Source: Butyricimonas sp. Marseille-P3923
GTDB taxonomy: Bacteria; Bacteroidota; Bacteroidia; Bacteroidales; Marinifilaceae
DNA: 64,000 nucleotides
Assembly: GCF_900184685.1 (NCBI RefSeq)
Contig: NZ_FXXL01000007.1
Span: 124,001-188,000, forward strand
Direction of reading: 5' to 3'
Shown here: in pieces, positions 51,693 to 61,172 of the stretch
Position numbering within the stretch: the first letter of the stretch is position 1
Layout of the letters: each line of letters opens with the position of its first letter
Notes under the pieces: model-generated
What the model was told of the DNA's origin: nothing
Database searches by the model: none
Seen by the model: the letters and a program-made list of their open reading frames with translations, nothing else
Translations under genes and position numbers: made by a program

Positions 51693-53579
51693 ATGAGTGA
51701 TACAATCCATCATGAATGCGGCATCGCGCTGATTCGCTTATTGAAGCCGTTGGATTATTACCAGAAGAAATACGGCTCTTATCTTTACGGTTTAAATCGG
51801 TTATACATTTTAATGGAGAAACAACGCAACCGCGGACAAGACGGCGCGGGAGTTGTTGGGGTGAAGCTCGACATGGAGCCGGGCTACAAGTACATGGACC
51901 GCGCCCGGTCGTGTGACGCTAACCCCATACAAGAGGTGTTTGACAAGATACACGCTAATTTTCCTCCCGACCTCACGAGTGAAAAAGACGCGGATTGGGC
52001 GAAACAGAACTTGCCTTTCGTGTCGGAAGTTTACCTCGGGCACTTGCGTTATGCCACTTTCGGGAAGAATAATATAGACTACGTCCACCCGCTGAAACGG
52101 GCGAGCAACTGGCGGAGCCACAATCTGGCTCTGGCGGCAAACTTCAACTTGACGAACGTTGACGAGTTGTTCGACAGCCTGATCCGGGCGGGACAACACC
52201 CGCGGAACTATTCCGACACGGTGACTTTGCTCGAGAAGGTGGGCTATTTCCTCGACGACGAGATACAGGACCTTTACCATTATTTCAAGGAAAAAGGGTT
52301 TTCCAAGCAGGAGATTACCCCGTTGATCGAGCAGGCAATCGACCTGCCCGGCGTGTTGGCACGGAGCAGTGCCGATTGGGACGGGGGATATGCCGTGGCG
52401 GGCGTACTCGGTCATGGCGATGCTTTCGTGGCTCGTGACCCGTGGGGGATTCGTCCGGCGTATTATTACAAGGACGACGAGGTGGTGGTGGTCGCCTCGG
52501 AAGGTTCGGTGATACAGACAGCCTTCCAAGGGATGAACATGAACATACAGGAGATCAAACCGGGATATGCTTTGATTATCAAGAAAGACGGTACTGTTAC
52601 CGAAGAACTCGTGCGCGAGCCGAAAAAGCGGAGCAGCTGTTCTTTCGAACGTATCTACTTCTCCCGCGGGAATGACAGGAATATCTATCAAGAGCGTAAG
52701 AAATTGGGAGAGTTGTTGACGCCGCAATTGATTCGTGCGGTGGATGGTGAGCTCGATAACACGGTGTTTTCTTTTATCCCCAACACGGCGGAAACATCTT
52801 TCTACGGCATGGTGAAGGGGATACAGCAATACATGGTGGAGGAGAAAAAGCGTCAGATACGCGAGGGCAAGGCCTCGTGGTGCGAGGAGACGCTGGATGC
52901 CATCATTTGCCGGGAACCCCGTATTGAAAAGATCGTGATTAAGGATGCCAAGCTGCGTACCTTTATCACTTCCGATTCCGGGCGCGACGGTCTGGTAGGA
53001 CACGTTTATGATGTTACCTACGGGGCGGTCAGTGAAAACGACAATCTCGTGGTGATTGACGATTCCATCGTGCGCGGAACCACGCTCCGGCGGAGTATCC
53101 TGCGTATCCTCGATCAACTGGGACCTCGGCGCATCGTGGTGGTTTCTTCCGCCCCGCAAATCCGTTATCCCGACTGCTACGGTATCGACATGACGCGCAT
53201 GAACGAGTTTATAGCTTTCAATGCCGCTATCGAGCTTATCCGCGAGCGGGGTATGGAGAATCTGATCGACGAAGTGTACAAGGATTGTAAGGCGCAGCAA
53301 GGATTACCGAAGGAAGAGATAGTGAACCACGTGAAACGAATATACGCGCCCTTTACCGACGAGGAAATTTCCGACAAGATCGCACAAATGGTACGTGACG
53401 AACGCTTGCACGCCGAGGTGAAAGTGGTATTCCAGACCGTCGAGAACCTGCACCTCGCTTGTCCCAACGACACGGGCGACTGGTATTTCACGGGCAATTA
53501 CCCCACTCCCGGCGGAAACAAAGTGGTCAATACCGCCTTTATTAACTGGGTGGAGGGACGTGACGAGAGATCTTATTAA
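51693..53579 (+). CDS. Long PurF-like amidophosphoribosyltransferase
   Basis: This 628-residue protein has an N-terminal Ntn glutaminase domain whose nucleophile should be Cys9 (IHHECGIALI) after cleavage of a short propeptide, with QRNRGQDGAGVV and HLRYATFG. The C-terminal phosphoribosyltransferase domain has the PRPP loop VVIDDSIVRGTTLRRS. It is about 150 residues longer than typical PurF (inserts near residues 70-115 and 195-215, plus a longer C-terminal end). It would catalyse the first committed purine step; Bacteroidales commonly carry this as a second, long paralog. Single gene with a strong promoter. Confidence 0.92.
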   Translation: MSDTIHHECGIALIRLLKPLDYYQKKYGSYLYGLNRLYILMEKQRNRGQDGAGVVGVKLDMEPGYKYMDRARSCDANPIQEVFDKIHANFPPDLTSEKDADWAKQNLPFVSEVYLGHLRYATFGKNNIDYVHPLKRASNWRSHNLALAANFNLTNVDELFDSLIRAGQHPRNYSDTVTLLEKVGYFLDDEIQDLYHYFKEKGFSKQEITPLIEQAIDLPGVLARSSADWDGGYAVAGVLGHGDAFVARDPWGIRPAYYYKDDEVVVVASEGSVIQTAFQGMNMNIQEIKPGYALIIKKDGTVTEELVREPKKRSSCSFERIYFSRGNDRNIYQERKKLGELLTPQLIRAVDGELDNTVFSFIPNTAETSFYGMVKGIQQYMVEEKKRQIREGKASWCEETLDAIICREPRIEKIVIKDAKLRTFITSDSGRDGLVGHVYDVTYGAVSENDNLVVIDDSIVRGTTLRRSILRILDQLGPRRIVVVSSAPQIRYPDCYGIDMTRMNEFIAFNAAIELIRERGMENLIDEVYKDCKAQQGLPKEEIVNHVKRIYAPFTDEEISDKIAQMVRDERLHAEVKVVFQTVENLHLACPNDTGDWYFTGNYPTPGGNKVVNTAFINWVEGRDERSY

Positions 53580-53640
53580 TTTTAGATTTTAGATTTTAAA
53601 TTTTAGATTGAATGATCTGGCTAATTTTAGATTGAAAAGT
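53576..53640. repeat. R3 repeat after the amidophosphoribosyltransferase
   Basis: ATTTTAGATTTTAGATTTTAA words. The remaining 53641-53784, up to the convergent lipoprotein stop, holds no gene that I can support. Confidence 0.7.
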
Positions 53641-53784
53641 TTCCCGAAGCAAGGTGGTATTATCTTTGGGAAAAGAACTGGCTTCTCTTTGCGGCAGATG
53701 GACGATAGGAGATATTTGATTCCTTACCCGGCGGACGGGCGAGTTGGTAAAATCGGCATTGAGTTTAGTGCCGCGGAGCGAGGC

Positions 53785-55020
53785 TTATTTGATTGTAATG
53801 GCCTTCTTTTCAGTCATGTCGGCACCGCGGGAAATTGCAATAGGCATTTTTGGACCGGGTATTAAAGGGCTGTATTCCAAGACGTGACGTACACGGGTAC
53901 GTTGGTCGTTCGTGAAGCGGTTTTTCTCGCTGAAGTCATAATCCATGATATTGGTGGACGTGAAAGGAGCCCCGTTACGATCGGTGCGTTGAATGGCTTG
54001 CGACCATGGTGTATTTTGATTCCATTTATCCATGTATTCTTGGCGGTTATAATCGGGGGTGTCGTCGCAGTAGTCCGATTCCACTGCCTCACCGATGGAG
54101 AAAACGTGGTATAAACCAAGATAGTGTCCCAGTTCGTGGGTAAGTGTGGTCGCCATGATGTCTTGAGAGCTATTAGGAGCATAAACTAGGAGTTTATTTA
54201 TATAACGGTTGTTTAATGCCACTCCATATACTTGTTTCGTGGGAAGTTTAGTGTAATAGCTATCCGAGGGGGTGAGTCCGGCTAAGGAGTGGGAGCTGGG
54301 CGTGAACGGTAGAAAGCTGATCCCCGTTGTACTTCCGTCTGATTCGGAGAACTCGAAAAGAAATACATTGATATAATTATTCGGGTCCCACATGAGATGG
54401 ATGTCCCCGTATTGGTTTTCAAGGAATTTTTCGCATTCCATGGTGTAATTCGTGTAGCGTTGTATGCGGTGGATTCCGGCTTCGTCAAGTGGATTACCGT
54501 CCGGATTACGGGTGGCAAGTTCGAACGTGAGGTTCATGTCACCGCCTTGTCCGTCATAATTCCGGTAGTAACTGTTTGCCGCATCGAGGAGTTCTTCTAT
54601 CCTGTTTGCCGGGATATTTTGGGACGGGTTCCCGGGATTTAAATAGAGGACGTGGAAGATAACCGGGAGACGGAAATGGTATTCGCCGTCCCGTTTTGCC
54701 TGACGGATGGTTATATCTGTTTTGCTTCCGCTTTTATTAGCGAGGGAGAGGGTGACGGAACGTTGATCGGGTGCGATATTGGGAGTAATGGTGATGATCA
54801 GTGAGTCACCGGAATCCCCGTTGAGTTGTCGGGTGGAGCACCAGCGCTCGGCACCTGATACCGTCCAATCCGAATTGCTGTTTACCCCGATACGGAGAAC
54901 GTGTTCGTTATTATCCAGATTGTAAGTGTTGTCGGAAGATAATTCAAGACTATCGTTATCATCTTTCGAGCAAGCGGCGAGGACGACGAGAAAGAGTGTC
55001 CAGTATATTAGTTTTTTCAT
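53785..55020 (-). CDS. Zinc metalloprotease lipoprotein, BACON plus pappalysin-like (M43) domain
   Basis: This 411-residue lipoprotein has its lipobox Cys at residue 17 (LFLVVLAAC). Residues about 28-108 look like a BACON domain. The catalytic domain has the zinc motif HELGHYLGLYH with His295, Glu296, His299 and His305, and a Met-turn in NIMDYDF (Met359). These are the hallmarks of M43 metzincins. It should sit at the cell surface or in the periplasm and cut proteins; substrate unknown. It starts 1 bp after smpB, indicating cotranscription with a cytosolic translation-rescue gene. Confidence 0.93.
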   Translation of the reverse strand: MKKLIYWTLFLVVLAACSKDDNDSLELSSDNTYNLDNNEHVLRIGVNSNSDWTVSGAERWCSTRQLNGDSGDSLIITITPNIAPDQRSVTLSLANKSGSKTDITIRQAKRDGEYHFRLPVIFHVLYLNPGNPSQNIPANRIEELLDAANSYYRNYDGQGGDMNLTFELATRNPDGNPLDEAGIHRIQRYTNYTMECEKFLENQYGDIHLMWDPNNYINVFLFEFSESDGSTTGISFLPFTPSSHSLAGLTPSDSYYTKLPTKQVYGVALNNRYINKLLVYAPNSSQDIMATTLTHELGHYLGLYHVFSIGEAVESDYCDDTPDYNRQEYMDKWNQNTPWSQAIQRTDRNGAPFTSTNIMDYDFSEKNRFTNDQRTRVRHVLEYSPLIPGPKMPIAISRGADMTEKKAITIK

Positions 55021-55021
55021 A

Positions 55022-55471
55022 TTATCTTTTCATGTAACGATCCATTTCCCGTTTGGCGTCTTTTTGTTTGAGGGTTTCCCGTTTGTCGTATTCTTTCTTT
55101 CCGCGGGCGAGGGCGACGCGTAGTTTGGCGATGCCTTTCTCGTTGAGGAAGAGGCGGAAGGGGACGATGGTGAGTCCCGATTCTTTGGTCTTGCGTTCGA
55201 GTTTCACGAGTTCCTTGTGCTGCAACAGAAGTTTGCGGTCACGGCGCTCGATGTGGTTGTAGTAGGTGCCTAGTTTGTATTCGGCGACGTACATGCCCTT
55301 AACCCACAATTCCCCGTTGTGGAAGTAGCAATAGGCGTCGACGAGGCTGGCTTTGCCGGCACGGATAGATTTGATTTCCGTTCCCGTCAGCACGATGCCG
55401 GCGGTGTATTCCTCCAGAAATTCGTAGTCGAAGGAGGCTCTTTTGTTTTTTATATTGATGTCGTTCTGCAT
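55022..55471 (-). CDS. smpB: SsrA-binding protein
   Basis: The protein has 149 residues from ATG 55471, which matches the family start; the frame opens earlier at 55504. Motifs are [38 protein letters not shown] and the basic tail [10 protein letters not shown]. SmpB binds tmRNA and places it on stalled ribosomes. It lies 4 bp after the Yip1 gene and 1 bp before the metalloprotease. Confidence 0.96.
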   Translation of the reverse strand: MQNDINIKNKRASFDYEFLEEYTAGIVLTGTEIKSIRAGKASLVDAYCYFHNGELWVKGMYVAEYKLGTYYNHIERRDRKLLLQHKELVKLERKTKESGLTIVPFRLFLNEKGIAKLRVALARGKKEYDKRETLKQKDAKREMDRYMKR

Positions 55472-55475
55472 ACTT

Positions 55476-56063
55476 TTATATATTAAGCGTGATGGTGGGA
55501 ACACGGAATATGATTACCAGTAACCGTTGTATGATCATCGGCGAAACGATGAGCAACAGTCCCACGATGACAAGGGTACTTTTGCGAAGTTGTACGTTGA
55601 GTCCGCCCATTTGGTTTATGCCGACGTATAACGTGCGGAGGCAAAGCAGGCTAAGCAAGCCGGTCAGCTGTCCGAGAAAACCTTCGGGCATTCCTTGCGA
55701 GAGGCAATGAAAAACGATGAAGATACCCGAACAGTAGACTGAAAGACGAATGGCTACCTCGTTGGCTTCCGTGATTTTGTCCGTGAGATACTCGCGGCTT
55801 ACCCGATACGTGGCGTAAGCACCTCCAACGGAGGCGACCAAAGTAATGGCAGCTATGGCGAAAGCGTAGAAAGGCGGGGTGTGCAGCAGTTGCAGGAGGA
55901 ACGTGCAGACGGAACCCGCTACTGCCAAGGGGATAAGGTAACCCCGGAAAACATCCGTGCCATTCATGTTTTCCCGTTTCACCGCCCGCCACTCCGTTTC
56001 CGGGTGGAACAGCATTTCCCGTGTTCTGGCGTATATACCTCTGATATCCGATCTTTTTATCAT
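55476..56063 (-). CDS. Yip1-family membrane protein
   Basis: This 195-residue protein has a soluble N-terminus ([20 protein letters not shown]) typical of bacterial Yip1-domain proteins and then five hydrophobic helices. Role in bacteria is not established. First gene of the Yip1-smpB-metalloprotease operon. A near-match -7 box TACTTTCG lies just upstream (minus strand, about 56066-56075). Confidence 0.85.
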   Translation of the reverse strand: MIKRSDIRGIYARTREMLFHPETEWRAVKRENMNGTDVFRGYLIPLAVAGSVCTFLLQLLHTPPFYAFAIAAITLVASVGGAYATYRVSREYLTDKITEANEVAIRLSVYCSGIFIVFHCLSQGMPEGFLGQLTGLLSLLCLRTLYVGINQMGGLNVQLRKSTLVIVGLLLIVSPMIIQRLLVIIFRVPTITLNI

Positions 56064-56262
56064 ATCGCGAAAGTACGAATTAATTTTAGATTTTAGATTC
56101 TATCGATTCGGTGATTTAGTGATTTCGGATTCAGTGATTGGGAATTAATAAATCGTGATAATATTGTAACATATTTTTCTTTAATTTCGTTAGTGTTAAA
56201 CGTGAGTAAGTTTAGCGGAAAGCGATTGCGGCGGGAGATAATGACGAATTTTAATCTTTAAA

Positions 56263-57771
56263 ATGATGTATATGGAAACGTTGTACGCGGCATTACCGAT
56301 TATTATTTTGATTATTCTGATGGGAGTGATGAAAGTTTCCGGTGATAAAAGTAGTGTGATAACGCTGTTTATCACGGCATTTTTGGCATTGTTCGCTTTT
56401 AATTTATCGGTGCCGGACACGATTAATTCTTTTCTTTACGGGATGCTGAAAGCGTTGATTCCTATTTTGTTTATTATACTGATGGCGATATACAGTTATA
56501 ACGTGCTGTTGCAAACGAAGAAGATAGAGGTGTTGAAGCAACAGTTTTCTGCTATATCGGTGGACAAAAGCGTGCAGGTGTTGCTGATCACGTGGGGGTT
56601 CGGGGGATTGCTGGAAGGTATGGCGGGTTTCGGGACGGCGGTGGCTATCCCGGCGGCGATATTGATCAGCCTCGGGTTCAAGCCGATGTTCTCGGCGGTG
56701 GTCAGTTTGATAGCCAACAGTGTTCCGACGGCATTCGGGGCGGTGGGAGTTCCGGTAATCGTGCTGGCACAGGAAACGGGGTTGCCCGTTATCCCGTTGA
56801 GTACGGCGGTGGTATTGCAGTTGTCGGTGTTGATGTTGCTGGTGCCTTTCGTGATCACGTTTTTAGCCGATCCCCGGTTGAAGGCATTGCCGAAAAACCT
56901 GTTATTGAGTTTGTCGGTGGGAGTGGTGTCGCTGGTGGCGCAGTATCTTGCCGCTCACTATATCGGGGCGGAAACTCCCGCTATTATCGGTAGTGTTGCC
57001 GCCATTATCGTGATTGTTCTGCTTGGAAAATTGATTGACAGGGGGAAAGAGAAACCCGCGGGGATGAGTTATTCCGGCGGAGAGATTGCACGGGCATGGA
57101 TGGTGTACGTGTTGATCATGGCACTTGTACTGGTCACGAGCCCGCTGTTTCCCGTTATCCGGGAGGCATTGCAGTCTGTATTGGTTTCCACGGTGCATAT
57201 CACGATACGCGGAGAGGTGAAAGTGTACACGATACAGTGGTTGATACAAGGTGGTGTGTTGCTTTTTATCGGTTCCTTTGTCGGCGGGTTGATTCAGGGC
57301 GGAAAGGCGGGAGCTTTGCTCGTGCTGTTGTGGCGGTCGGTTGTGCAGTTACGCAAGACGATCGTGACGGTAATCTGTCTGGTGGGATTCTCTTCCATCA
57401 TGGAAACGTCGGGGATGATCAACCAGTTGGCGGTGGCTCTTGCTGCCGCGACGGGTGCGCTCTACCCGTTGTTTGCACCCATGATCGGGGCATTGGGAAC
57501 CTTCTTGACGGGTAGTGATACATCGGCAAACATCCTGTTCGGTAAATTGCAGGCCGGGGTTGCCGCGCACACGGGAGTCGATCCCACGTGGTTGTCGGCG
57601 GCGAACACGGCGGGAGCCACGGGAGGAAAGATTATTTCCCCGCAAAGTATCGCTATCGCCACGTCCGCTTGCGACCAGCAGGGACAGGAGGGAAGCATAT
57701 TGAAAGCGGCCATTCCTTACGCGCTGGCTTATGTTATTATTGCCGGGGTGGTAGTGTATCTTTTTGCATGA
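56263..57771 (+). CDS. lldP: L-lactate permease (LctP family)
   Basis: This 502-residue membrane protein has about 12-13 helices and family motifs LLITWGFGGLLEGMAGFGTA, VPTAFGAVGVPVIVLA and TGSDTSANILFGKLQ. It imports lactate with protons. The lutABC genes follow on the same strand, which fits lactate use as a carbon source. Promoter is uncertain: TAATTTCG at 56182-56189 differs from the consensus by one base and has poor -33 spacing. Confidence 0.94.
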   Translation: MMYMETLYAALPIIILIILMGVMKVSGDKSSVITLFITAFLALFAFNLSVPDTINSFLYGMLKALIPILFIILMAIYSYNVLLQTKKIEVLKQQFSAISVDKSVQVLLITWGFGGLLEGMAGFGTAVAIPAAILISLGFKPMFSAVVSLIANSVPTAFGAVGVPVIVLAQETGLPVIPLSTAVVLQLSVLMLLVPFVITFLADPRLKALPKNLLLSLSVGVVSLVAQYLAAHYIGAETPAIIGSVAAIIVIVLLGKLIDRGKEKPAGMSYSGGEIARAWMVYVLIMALVLVTSPLFPVIREALQSVLVSTVHITIRGEVKVYTIQWLIQGGVLLFIGSFVGGLIQGGKAGALLVLLWRSVVQLRKTIVTVICLVGFSSIMETSGMINQLAVALAAATGALYPLFAPMIGALGTFLTGSDTSANILFGKLQAGVAAHTGVDPTWLSAANTAGATGGKIISPQSIAIATSACDQQGQEGSILKAAIPYALAYVIIAGVVVYLFA

Positions 57772-57775
57772 TGGG

Positions 57776-57826
57776 AAAGCCGGCAAGTTGTAACTTGCCG
57801 AAGGCAAATGAAACTTGTAACTAATA
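57776..57826. repeat. R4 repeat with perfect hairpin
   Basis: CGGCAAGTT/AACTTGCCG (57781-57800) forms a 9-bp stem with a 2-nt loop, followed by GAAGGCAAATGAAACTTG. It separates lldP and lutA. Confidence 0.75.
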
Positions 57827-57835
57827 TTATATATT

Positions 57836-58573
57836 ATGAAGATTGGATTATTTATTCCCTGTTACATCAACGCGATCTATCCTGGTGTGGGGGTAGCGTC
57901 GTATAAATTATTGAAGTCGCTGGGGTTGGATGTTGATTACCCGTTGGATCAGACGTGCTGCGGGCAACCCATGGCGAATGGCGGATTCCAGAAGGATTCC
58001 GCAAAGTTGGCGGGGCGAATGGAACAGTTGTTCGAGAAGTATGATTACGTGGTGGGTCCCTCGGCAAGTTGCGTGGTTTTCGTGAAAGAGCATTACCCGA
58101 CACTGTTGCACAAGGAGGAACACGCTTGTATCAGCAGTAGGATATACGAGATATGCGAGTTCCTGCACGACGTGGTGAAAGTGGATAAGCTGGATACCCG
58201 TTTCCCGCACAAGGTGAGTATTCATAACAGTTGTCACGGGGAGAGGTTGCTGCATCTTTCGTCACCGAGCGAGTTGGTGATACCCCGCTACTCGAAGCTG
58301 AGGGATTTGTTGTCACTGGTAAAGGACGTGGAGGTGTTCGAGCCGAAACGTGTGGATGAATGTTGCGGTTTCGGGGGAATGTTTGCCGTGGAAGAAGCGG
58401 CTACTTCCGTTTGCATGGGACAGGACAAGGTACGTGATCATATATCCACCGGGGCGGAATACATCACGGGTGCCGACAGTTCGTGCCTGATGCACATGGA
58501 GGGGATTATCCGCCGGGAGAAGTTGTCGATAAAGACGATACACGTGGTGGAGATTTTGGGTAACGGTTTGTAA
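57836..58573 (+). CDS. lutA: Lactate utilization protein A (LutA/LldE)
   Basis: This 245-residue protein has two CCG-type cysteine domains for Fe-S binding: DQTCCGQPMANGG near residue 37 and DECCGFGGMFAVEEA near 180. With LutB and LutC it oxidises L-lactate to pyruvate. It belongs to the lldP-lutABC cluster; an R2 repeat sits between it and lutB. Confidence 0.95.
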   Translation: MKIGLFIPCYINAIYPGVGVASYKLLKSLGLDVDYPLDQTCCGQPMANGGFQKDSAKLAGRMEQLFEKYDYVVGPSASCVVFVKEHYPTLLHKEEHACISSRIYEICEFLHDVVKVDKLDTRFPHKVSIHNSCHGERLLHLSSPSELVIPRYSKLRDLLSLVKDVEVFEPKRVDECCGFGGMFAVEEAATSVCMGQDKVRDHISTGAEYITGADSSCLMHMEGIIRREKLSIKTIHVVEILGNGL

Positions 58574-58716
58574 AGTTTATAAAGTTCATAAGGTTTATAA
58601 AGTCTGTTGCCCCCTGCGGGGCGCTTTGCTCACGGCAGCTTGTGCTGCCGATAAACTTAGTCCGAAGGACACCCGTAACCTTATGAACTTTACGAACCTT
58701 ATAAACTTTATAAACT
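58571..58716. repeat. R2 long inverted repeat, copy c (core inverted), inside the lactate operon
   Basis: Arms of GTTTATAAAGTTCATAAGG words surround the core in the opposite orientation to copies a and b (GTCCGAAGGAC, GGCAGC..GCTGCC, CCCCTGCGGGG). Confidence 0.9.
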
Positions 58717-58745
58717 AATTTGTAAATAACGTAAATCTAAATATT

Positions 58746-60110
58746 ATGAGTTCACACGCTAAAGCAGCCAAGAAGTTTATCGCGGACAAGGAGAGGACGG
58801 CATGGCACGATCAGGCGCTCTACTTCGTGCGGGAGAAAAGGGACAAAATGGCGAACGATGTACCCGAATGGGAGGCGTTGCGGGAAATGGCGAGTCAGAT
58901 GAAACGCCACACGATCAGTAATCTGGGGTATTATCTCGATATGTTCGAGAGAAACGCCACTGCGAACGGTATACACGTGCATTGGGCGAAGGATGCCGAA
59001 GAGCACAACCGTATCGTGTACGGGATTATTCAGAAACACGGGGGAAAGAATCTGGTGAAGAGTAAGTCCATGTTATCGGAAGAATGTGGATTGACGCCTT
59101 ACTTGAAGGCTCGGGGAGTGGATGCCGTGGAGTCGGATTTGGGCGAACGGATCATGCAGTTGATGGGAACGCCGCCCAGTCATATCGTGCTGCCCGCCAT
59201 TCACGTGAAGCGGGAGGAAGTGGGGAAGGTGTTCGAGAAAGAGTTGCACACGGAACCGGGGAACAGTGATCCGACTTACCTGACGCATGCCGCACGTGCC
59301 GCCTTGCGGGAGAAATTCCTGCACGCGGATATCGCCATGACGGGAGTTAATTTTGCCGTGGCTTCATCGGGGGCTTTCGTGGTATGCACGAACGAGGGGA
59401 ATGCCGACATGGGCACTTCGTTCCCGAAGGTACATATCGCTATCATGGGGTTGGAGAAGGTGATCCCGGATTACAAGGCGTTGGCGCTGTATACCCGTTT
59501 GTTGGCCCGCTCCGCCACGGGGCAGCCATCGACGACATACACCTCGCATTACAAGAAGCCCGTTGAGGGACAGGAGATGCATATCGTGATCGTGGATAAC
59601 GGGCGTACCGATATACTGGCTTGCACGGAACACGTGAATATGCTGAAATGTATCCGTTGCGGGTCGTGTATCAATACTTGTCCGGTATACCGCCGCACGG
59701 GCGGTTATTCTTACTCTTATTTTATTCCCGGTCCTATCGGGATTAATTTAGGAATGTTGAAGTCGCCGGAGAAGTACTCGGGTAACGTGTCGGCATGTTC
59801 ACTTTGTTATTCCTGCTCGAACGTGTGTCCCGTGAAGATAGATCTGGCGGAACAAATCTACAAGTGGCGTCAGAATCTGGCACCGTTGCATCTTGCCGCC
59901 GCGTCGAAAAAGTTTATGGAGAAAGGCATGAAATTCGTGATGGAGCGTCCCGGTCTTTTCTATCCGGCAATAAAAGCAGGACGGATAGCCGAAAAGATGC
60001 CTCGTTTCGTGCTGTACAACAACCTCGACGCGTGGGGTATCGGACGGGAATTACCACAATTCACGAAAGAGACGTTTAACGAGATGTGGAAGAAAGGGAA
60101 GATTAAATGA
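58746..60110 (+). CDS. lutB: Lactate utilization protein B (LutB/LldF)
   Basis: This 454-residue iron-sulfur protein has an LUD N-terminal domain (VKSKSMLSEECGLTPYLKAR, GTPPSHIVLPAIHVKREEVG) and two [4Fe-4S] ferredoxin motifs: CIRCGSCINTCPVYRRTGG near residue 305 and CSLCYSCSNVCPVKI near 350. It passes electrons from lactate oxidation to the respiratory chain, probably with LutA and LutC. Confidence 0.95.
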   Translation: MSSHAKAAKKFIADKERTAWHDQALYFVREKRDKMANDVPEWEALREMASQMKRHTISNLGYYLDMFERNATANGIHVHWAKDAEEHNRIVYGIIQKHGGKNLVKSKSMLSEECGLTPYLKARGVDAVESDLGERIMQLMGTPPSHIVLPAIHVKREEVGKVFEKELHTEPGNSDPTYLTHAARAALREKFLHADIAMTGVNFAVASSGAFVVCTNEGNADMGTSFPKVHIAIMGLEKVIPDYKALALYTRLLARSATGQPSTTYTSHYKKPVEGQEMHIVIVDNGRTDILACTEHVNMLKCIRCGSCINTCPVYRRTGGYSYSYFIPGPIGINLGMLKSPEKYSGNVSACSLCYSCSNVCPVKIDLAEQIYKWRQNLAPLHLAAASKKFMEKGMKFVMERPGLFYPAIKAGRIAEKMPRFVLYNNLDAWGIGRELPQFTKETFNEMWKKGKIK

Positions 60111-60222
60111 TTGACGATTTATGATTGATGATTTCAGATTTCTCTTCATTTGCTGGGGAACGGTAAAGTCGGTGGAAGGGGGCTTAAAATCTAAAATCTT
60201 CAATCTAAAATCATAAATATAT
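60108..60222. repeat. R3 inverted array between lutB and lutC
   Basis: GATTTATGATTGATGATTTC words are followed by AAAATCTAAAATCTTCAATC words across a short unique middle. Confidence 0.78.
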
Positions 60223-60227
60223 AAGTT

Positions 60228-60806
60228 ATGGGTAGTAAAGATGAAATATTTGCAAGGATAAAAGCTCACGGGATTGACCGCGTGGAACGTCCGGAGATGA
60301 CGTTTACGCCGTTGGTTTATCCTGATCCGCTGGTGCAATTTGAAAAGATATTGAAAGCGGTGGGTGCGAATTACGTGTTGCTTGATAAGGGGCAGGACGT
60401 GAACGAGGTAATCCGGAAGGCTTATCCGGATGCCAAGTCGATAGCTTCGAATTTGCCGGAGATTACTTGTGCGACGGTGAATCCGGATATGTTGGATGAT
60501 CCGAGAGAGTTGAACGGTACGGATGTAGGGGTTGTGCGAGGAGAGTTCGGGGTGTTGGAAAACGGGATGGTGTGGATAAAGCGACAGACTCGTTACAAGG
60601 CATTGCTTTTTATCGCGGAGGCGTTGGTGGTGATACTGGATCGCACTCGTCTCGTGAATAATATGCATGAGGCGTATACCCAACCGGATTTCGATGATTA
60701 CGAATACGGTAGTTTTATCGCCGGACCTTCAAAGACTGCCGATATCGAGCAAGCGCTGGTTATCGGGGCTCACGGGGCAAGAGGGGTGACGGTGATTCTG
60801 GAGTAA
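60228..60806 (+). CDS. lutC: Lactate utilization protein C (LutC/LldG)
   Basis: This 192-residue LUD-domain protein has GTDVGVVRGEFGVLENGMVW and YGSFIAGPSKTADIEQALVI with the family end GAHGARGVTVILE. It completes the LutABC lactate oxidation complex. It is convergent with a small membrane-protein gene. Confidence 0.95.
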   Translation: MGSKDEIFARIKAHGIDRVERPEMTFTPLVYPDPLVQFEKILKAVGANYVLLDKGQDVNEVIRKAYPDAKSIASNLPEITCATVNPDMLDDPRELNGTDVGVVRGEFGVLENGMVWIKRQTRYKALLFIAEALVVILDRTRLVNNMHEAYTQPDFDDYEYGSFIAGPSKTADIEQALVIGAHGARGVTVILE

Positions 60807-60810
60807 AGGT

Positions 60811-61056
60811 TTATAAACCGTCCTCTCCCTTATCGGCTGCCTTCGAGAAAAAGCGATAGGCGGCGAAAGATACTATCAAGGGGAAAAGGTAAATAATTCC
60901 CGGGGAGAAAAGGGCAAAATACCAAGGAGCTCCCCATTCCGGGGTATCCGCGAACTGGAGGGCTTTGTAGCCGACGTGGACGATACCGACGCATAGGAAT
61001 AGAATAGCGGCTATGCCGAATAACTTTCTGTTTTTGAGTGCTTTCGTTTTTTCCAT
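60811..61056 (-). CDS. Small two-helix membrane protein of unknown function
   Basis: The protein has 81 residues from ATG 61056; an in-frame TTG at 61080 is less likely. Two hydrophobic helices (FGIAAILFLCVGIVHVGY and IIYLFPLIVSFAAYRFF) flank a Trp/Pro-rich loop, TPEWGAPWYF. I recognise no family. It lies downstream of the sugar transporter on the same strand, with an R4 repeat between them. Confidence 0.72.
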   Translation of the reverse strand: MEKTKALKNRKLFGIAAILFLCVGIVHVGYKALQFADTPEWGAPWYFALFSPGIIYLFPLIVSFAAYRFFSKAADKGEDGL

Positions 61057-61063
61057 AAATTTG

Positions 61064-61172
61064 TTATTTGCCTTTGACAAGTTACAAGTTGCATTCGCTT
61101 TCCGAGAGTTACAAGTTCATGATTAACCTGCAACTTGCCGGAGGTAAATGCAACTTGCAACCTGTAACTATT
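61064..61172. repeat. R4 repeats between the sugar transporter and the small membrane gene
   Basis: ACAAGTTACAAGTTGC words and complements (GCAACTTGCCGGAGG) fill the gap and touch the transporter stop codon. Confidence 0.75.

Noticed and set aside
51810-53300. A 496-codon open frame on the minus strand across the amidophosphoribosyltransferase gene
   Set aside because: It is antisense to a clear gene with catalytic motifs, has no family motif, and arises from the codon bias of this genome, which leaves long antisense frames.
53608-53865. An 85-codon plus-strand frame convergent with the metalloprotease gene
   Set aside because: Starts in an R3 repeat and overlaps the protease 3' end antisense; no motif.
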